DNA of 27,500 bases, from contig WPIO01000071.1 in assembly GCA_009760855.2 (NCBI GenBank), positions 645,001 to 672,500 on the forward strand, read 5' to 3'. Both the position numbers and the translations under genes were made by a program. The notes beneath the pieces are model-generated. The model searched no databases and was not told the origin of the DNA. It saw only the letters and a list, made by a program, of their open reading frames with translations. Source of the stretch: Cristatella mucedo (taxonomy: Eukaryota; Bryozoa; Phylactolaemata; Cristatellidae). This document shows positions 9,136-27,500 of the stretch, piece after piece. The first letter of the stretch is position 1. Each line of letters begins with the position of its first letter.

Positions 9136-10773
9136 GAACATTTGGAACTCACGGAGACACTAGAGGAGATAAGAGCTTGTTTTGAGGATTGGGGATTTTT
9201 CCAATTCACGAATGACAACAGGTTTGCCTATAATTCTATGATGTTGGTTTTTATCGTCACTCGATTCGTGGTTTGCTGTCATTGAAGTACGCTTGCCAGC
9301 AATAATATCACCTGCTGAAAGGTAGCCATCCGATGGAGTGTCCGACACGCTCTGCAAGGCAGACTGGACCTGTTGCCATGCCTGCGATGGGGAACGTGCT
9401 CATAGCCGCTAGCGCTTGCTAGCGCCCTGGTATAAGCTGGCATTCAAGCTCGTTGCAATCAGAGCTGTCCGCCTGCGAGGCGCTGCCACGGAAGTGCGAC
9501 TATTGCTAGTCTAGAGCTTGTCCTCGTCAACCCGCTGCACGAAAGCAGTTGTATTCTATTTGCAATCGTGAGCTTAGACGTTTCAAATGCCACAGAGTAA
9601 TCGCCAGCTGAGGCAATGCGGTAGACAAGCAATGCACAGCCACCAATACTCCTCTCTCTCTCCCTCTCTCTCTCACTTGCAGCAGCTGCTGCAGCAAGAG
9701 GACGGTATGGTGGCATCGCACTCGCCAGACTGGGCAGTTGCTCCCACGAATGACGGCTCAGCAAGGAAAAAGCCAGGCACCGACATATACAAGGCGCCGA
9801 AGCAGGGCAAAGCTGCAAGCAAATCAAAGCCGATGACTAAACGAGACCAATCGCATGTGAGCCCTGGCGATTGCAGGCAGCAACAGGAGCTGACCCTGGA
9901 AAAAACGCATCCGACATTCCAAAGCTGGCGGCCATTTTGATAATGTGACACTCGGCGCCCTCCAGTAGAGACAGAAAGAAGGTAATTGACATCCAGTAGC
10001 TGATGCCAGCGCTTCTGTGGCGTCAGCACGGCAACGACGAACGACAAAATGCTACTAGGAATAACAGCGAGTAACATGAGGCACCGAACTCAAGAAAATG
10101 GTCGAGACGGTCAGCCAACAATGTGCCCATCCAGCAGTGCTAATGCTGAGCCGCGAGCTGGGCGGAAAAAGCCGGCTACGCGGCGGCTACCTGGTCCTGC
10201 TCGCTTGGAATGCTTAAAAATGGCGACGGTCCTACGGTCCTGGCTGGCGTGCGATGCCGAGAGAGCCAGGACTCTCGGCGGAAAAACTGCTGCCCGTACA
10301 TCTGCAGAGTCACGAGCTGGAGTTACGTTTCACGACCACACAGCAAAACCAGCGGAAAATACCTGCAGGGGGGATTCTCCACTTTTCGACAGACTTCTCG
10401 GCTGGCATCAGCGAGCGAGCGCCATCCAGCATGGCGCTGCTGCCACCGACGGTCGCATCCGGTCTGGGCCAGAGAAAGCTAGCAGACCTTCACAGAGAGC
10501 TGCCTTTTTCGATAGGAATTTGGCCGCGAGAGTGAGTCAGTGTCCGCATGAGCGGCCATCGGCTGACGCAGCAGCAGTCGGTTCGACCGCTTAGCGATGC
10601 CTGCCAGAACGAGGCTGCACGCTCTCTGAAGCGGTCGCTAGCTGCTCTGGTGCGTTCTTGCCGCACCACACCGCTCTGTGCGCCAGGCCGCTCTGCGTGG
10701 CTTCGTTTGAGCGTCTTCTCGAAGTTTCTGCGCCGACGCACCAGGAAGCTGCTCCCACGTGCTGAGTGAGACA
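9136..10773 (+). other. Unassigned open frames between the two genes
   Basis: Several + frames look weakly coding. One is a possible exon at 9683-9856 (acceptor after a CT run, donor gtgagc, Lys-rich). Another frame at 10254-10520 contains LPVHLQSHELELRF and ends at a gtgagt donor. A frame at 10548-10769 ends five bases before the TRAPPC10 stop on the other strand. I recognise no family, and the splice phases do not chain convincingly. Part of 10.5-10.77 kb may simply be TRAPPC10 3' UTR. Confidence 0.2.
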
Positions 10774-26055
<15,282 letters not shown>

Positions 26056-26132
26056 CTGAAGCAGTATAACAGGAGTGAGACACTACAACATTGCCTCTGC
26101 ACCGGCACAGAGGGGGGCAAAGCAGCAGAAGG

Positions 26133-26965
26133 TAATAATAATATAATAATAATAATAATAATGTTAATACACTTGATAAAACACACTCAGAGAACTTAAT
26201 CTCTTTCTAGGCACTTTACATTTGCTGTAAAGGAAGCACGATCCAATGGTTAGAAGTAGCATGCTCAATAAAAAACAAGCATAACATGGTTAGGGGTGAC
26301 ATGCACAGGGTCAGCATCCAAATATGGCTAGTGGCAGCAAGCATGCACAGTGTCAGCACGCACAAGCATGTAAAGGACGAATTGCACTGAGCTACTAAAT
26401 GCTGCGATAAATAGGTGCTTTTTTAAACGTGGTCAAGTCAGGAGATGTCGTGACGAAAGTCGGGAGTGAGTTCCAGGCTTTTGAAGCATACAAACCAAAG
26501 GCATGGTCTCCAAAGAATTTGAGGTTTGTACAAGGCATAGGTAAACAGTTAGATTCCGATAAGCAGGTGGCATGATACTTAGCCTGGTGGGGGAGTAGAT
26601 CTGATAGGTAGGCTGGAGTCAAAGAATGAAGGGACCTAAAAGTGAGCTACAAAACCTTGAAGGCGATCCGTTGCTTGTCTGGTAACCAGTGCAGGTCAGC
26701 GAGAAGTGGTGTGATGTGGCAGCTGCAACTCTCGAGACAGACAAGCCTTGCTGCAATGTTCTGCACCAGCTGCAAGTGCCCACTTGCACAGGCCGGTGGA
26801 CCAGCAAGCAGTGAGTTACAGAAGTCAAGAACGGATGACACAAATGCACGGATCAACTTGGATGTGGTATCCCTGTCTAAACAAGCCCGAATCTGAGCAA
26901 TGTTATGCAGCTGAAAGTAGTAGGCAGACTTGACTGTGGAGCTGATGTGGCACTCGCATGGCCAA
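26133..26965 (-). mobile_element. 5'-truncated L2/CR1-type LINE with reverse transcriptase C-terminus
   Basis: The minus strand encodes STVKSAYYFQLHNIAQI, RAFVSSVLDFCNSLLAGPPA, HITPLLADLHWLPDKQRIAF, then an in-frame TAG (26649-26647), then LTPAYLSDLL and KAWNSLPTFV to a stop near 26395. This is the standard C-terminal part of L2/CR1 non-LTR reverse transcriptases. A 3' UTR follows, then the hairpin tail (agagaacttaatctcttt) and a (TAA)n end at 26133-26160. The element breaks off at about 26965, so it is dead: truncated and carrying a stop. Confidence 0.85.
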
Positions 26966-27156
26966 GGGCTCGTCTACGCCAATGTGACACTGAGACGAAT
27001 GAGGGTATTAACAGCAGCCAGTGGTTTCTCCTTTCTCGCGTATTTACAGCCAGCGCTTCCTCCAGTTTACACGAACGTTGGTGTTTAGCTTCGCACCTAC
27101 ACTTACATATACAGGCGTGTGCAAAAGATGAAAATTTTTTGTTGTTGAAAAACTAA

Positions 27157-27300
27157 TTCAATTGAATAGCACCCTAAGAGAACCTAATCTCTATCCAGGC
27201 GCTTCACGTAGGCAGCACGGCTCGTGCCCACACCCTAATCAAATGCTTTCACCTGGACCTCGGTCGGCGCGAGCACCATAGCCACTGGGCCGAACCATGG
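27157..27300 (-). mobile_element. tRNA-derived SINE with L2-like tail
   Basis: On the minus strand ttcggcccagtggctatgg (A box) is followed by ggcacgagcc (B-box-like), then cgtgaagcgcctggatagag, attaggttctctt and gtgctattcaattg. Its 5' end abuts the palindrome at 27295. Confidence 0.8.
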
Positions 27301-27311
27301 CGTACAAACTG

Positions 27312-27355
<44 letters not shown>

Positions 27356-27372
27356 CAGTTTGTACGCCATGG
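27295..27372. repeat. 78-bp perfect palindrome with (TA)21 core
   Basis: The left arm ccatggcgtacaaactgc (27295-27312) and right arm gcagtttgtacgccatgg (27355-27372) are exact reverse complements flanking a 42-bp TA tract, itself self-complementary. Confidence 0.97.
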
Positions 27373-27500
27373 TATATATATATATATGGTATATATATAT
27401 ATGGTATATATATATATATATATGGTATATATATATGGTATATATATATATATATATATATATCTATTACATGTATCTATAATACATAAATACATATATA
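27373..27500. repeat. TA/ATGG-interrupted array to window edge
   Basis: Blocks of (TA)n are separated by atgg, then a tatctattacatg stretch. Confidence 0.9.

Overview
This is a stretch of nuclear genome from a multicellular animal. Its genes are split by introns with canonical GT-AG junctions. It is full of simple-sequence arrays, and the interspersed repeats are L2/CR1-type LINE fragments and tRNA-derived SINEs that share an L2-like 3' tail. I cannot name the species. A non-vertebrate bilaterian fits the diverged proteins and roughly even base composition, but that is inference. No prokaryotic operon, CRISPR array or viral gene was seen.

Two protein-coding genes could be assembled exon by exon, with matching splice phases. 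The first, on the + strand, is a complete SOUL/HEBP2-family heme-binding protein: four exons (2093-2170, 3780-3924, 4378-4540, 5830-6001), 185 residues, with a poly(A) signal at 6205-6210. The second, on the - strand, is the 3' part of a TRAPPC10 (TRAPP II subunit, yeast Trs130) gene. It has twelve exons between 26055 and 10774; earlier exons lie beyond the right edge. One TRAPPC10 exon (13736-14010) carries an apparent 2-base frameshift. The two genes converge across about 4.5 kb of intergenic sequence.

Layout: 1-1100 holds an LTR-like or promoter-like segment with three 122-bp tandem repeats. 1200-2090 holds a TA array, a G-rich motif and the presumed 5' flank of the SOUL gene. 2093-6230 is the SOUL gene, with LINE tails and minisatellites in its introns. 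6230-10770 is intergenic, with three LINE relics and some unassigned open frames. 10774-26055 is TRAPPC10, whose introns carry long CT/GA, CA and CATA arrays, nested LINE/SINE insertions, an 85-bp tandem repeat built from a SINE head, and minisatellites. 26130-27500 holds a 5'-truncated L2-type LINE, a SINE and a TA-rich perfect palindrome.

The two genes have no obvious functional link: one is a presumed intracellular tetrapyrrole-binding protein, the other a Golgi/endosome trafficking factor. The most notable features are the TRAPPC10 frameshift, the 3' hairpin shared by LINEs and SINEs, the tandemly amplified SINE head and the 78-bp palindrome.
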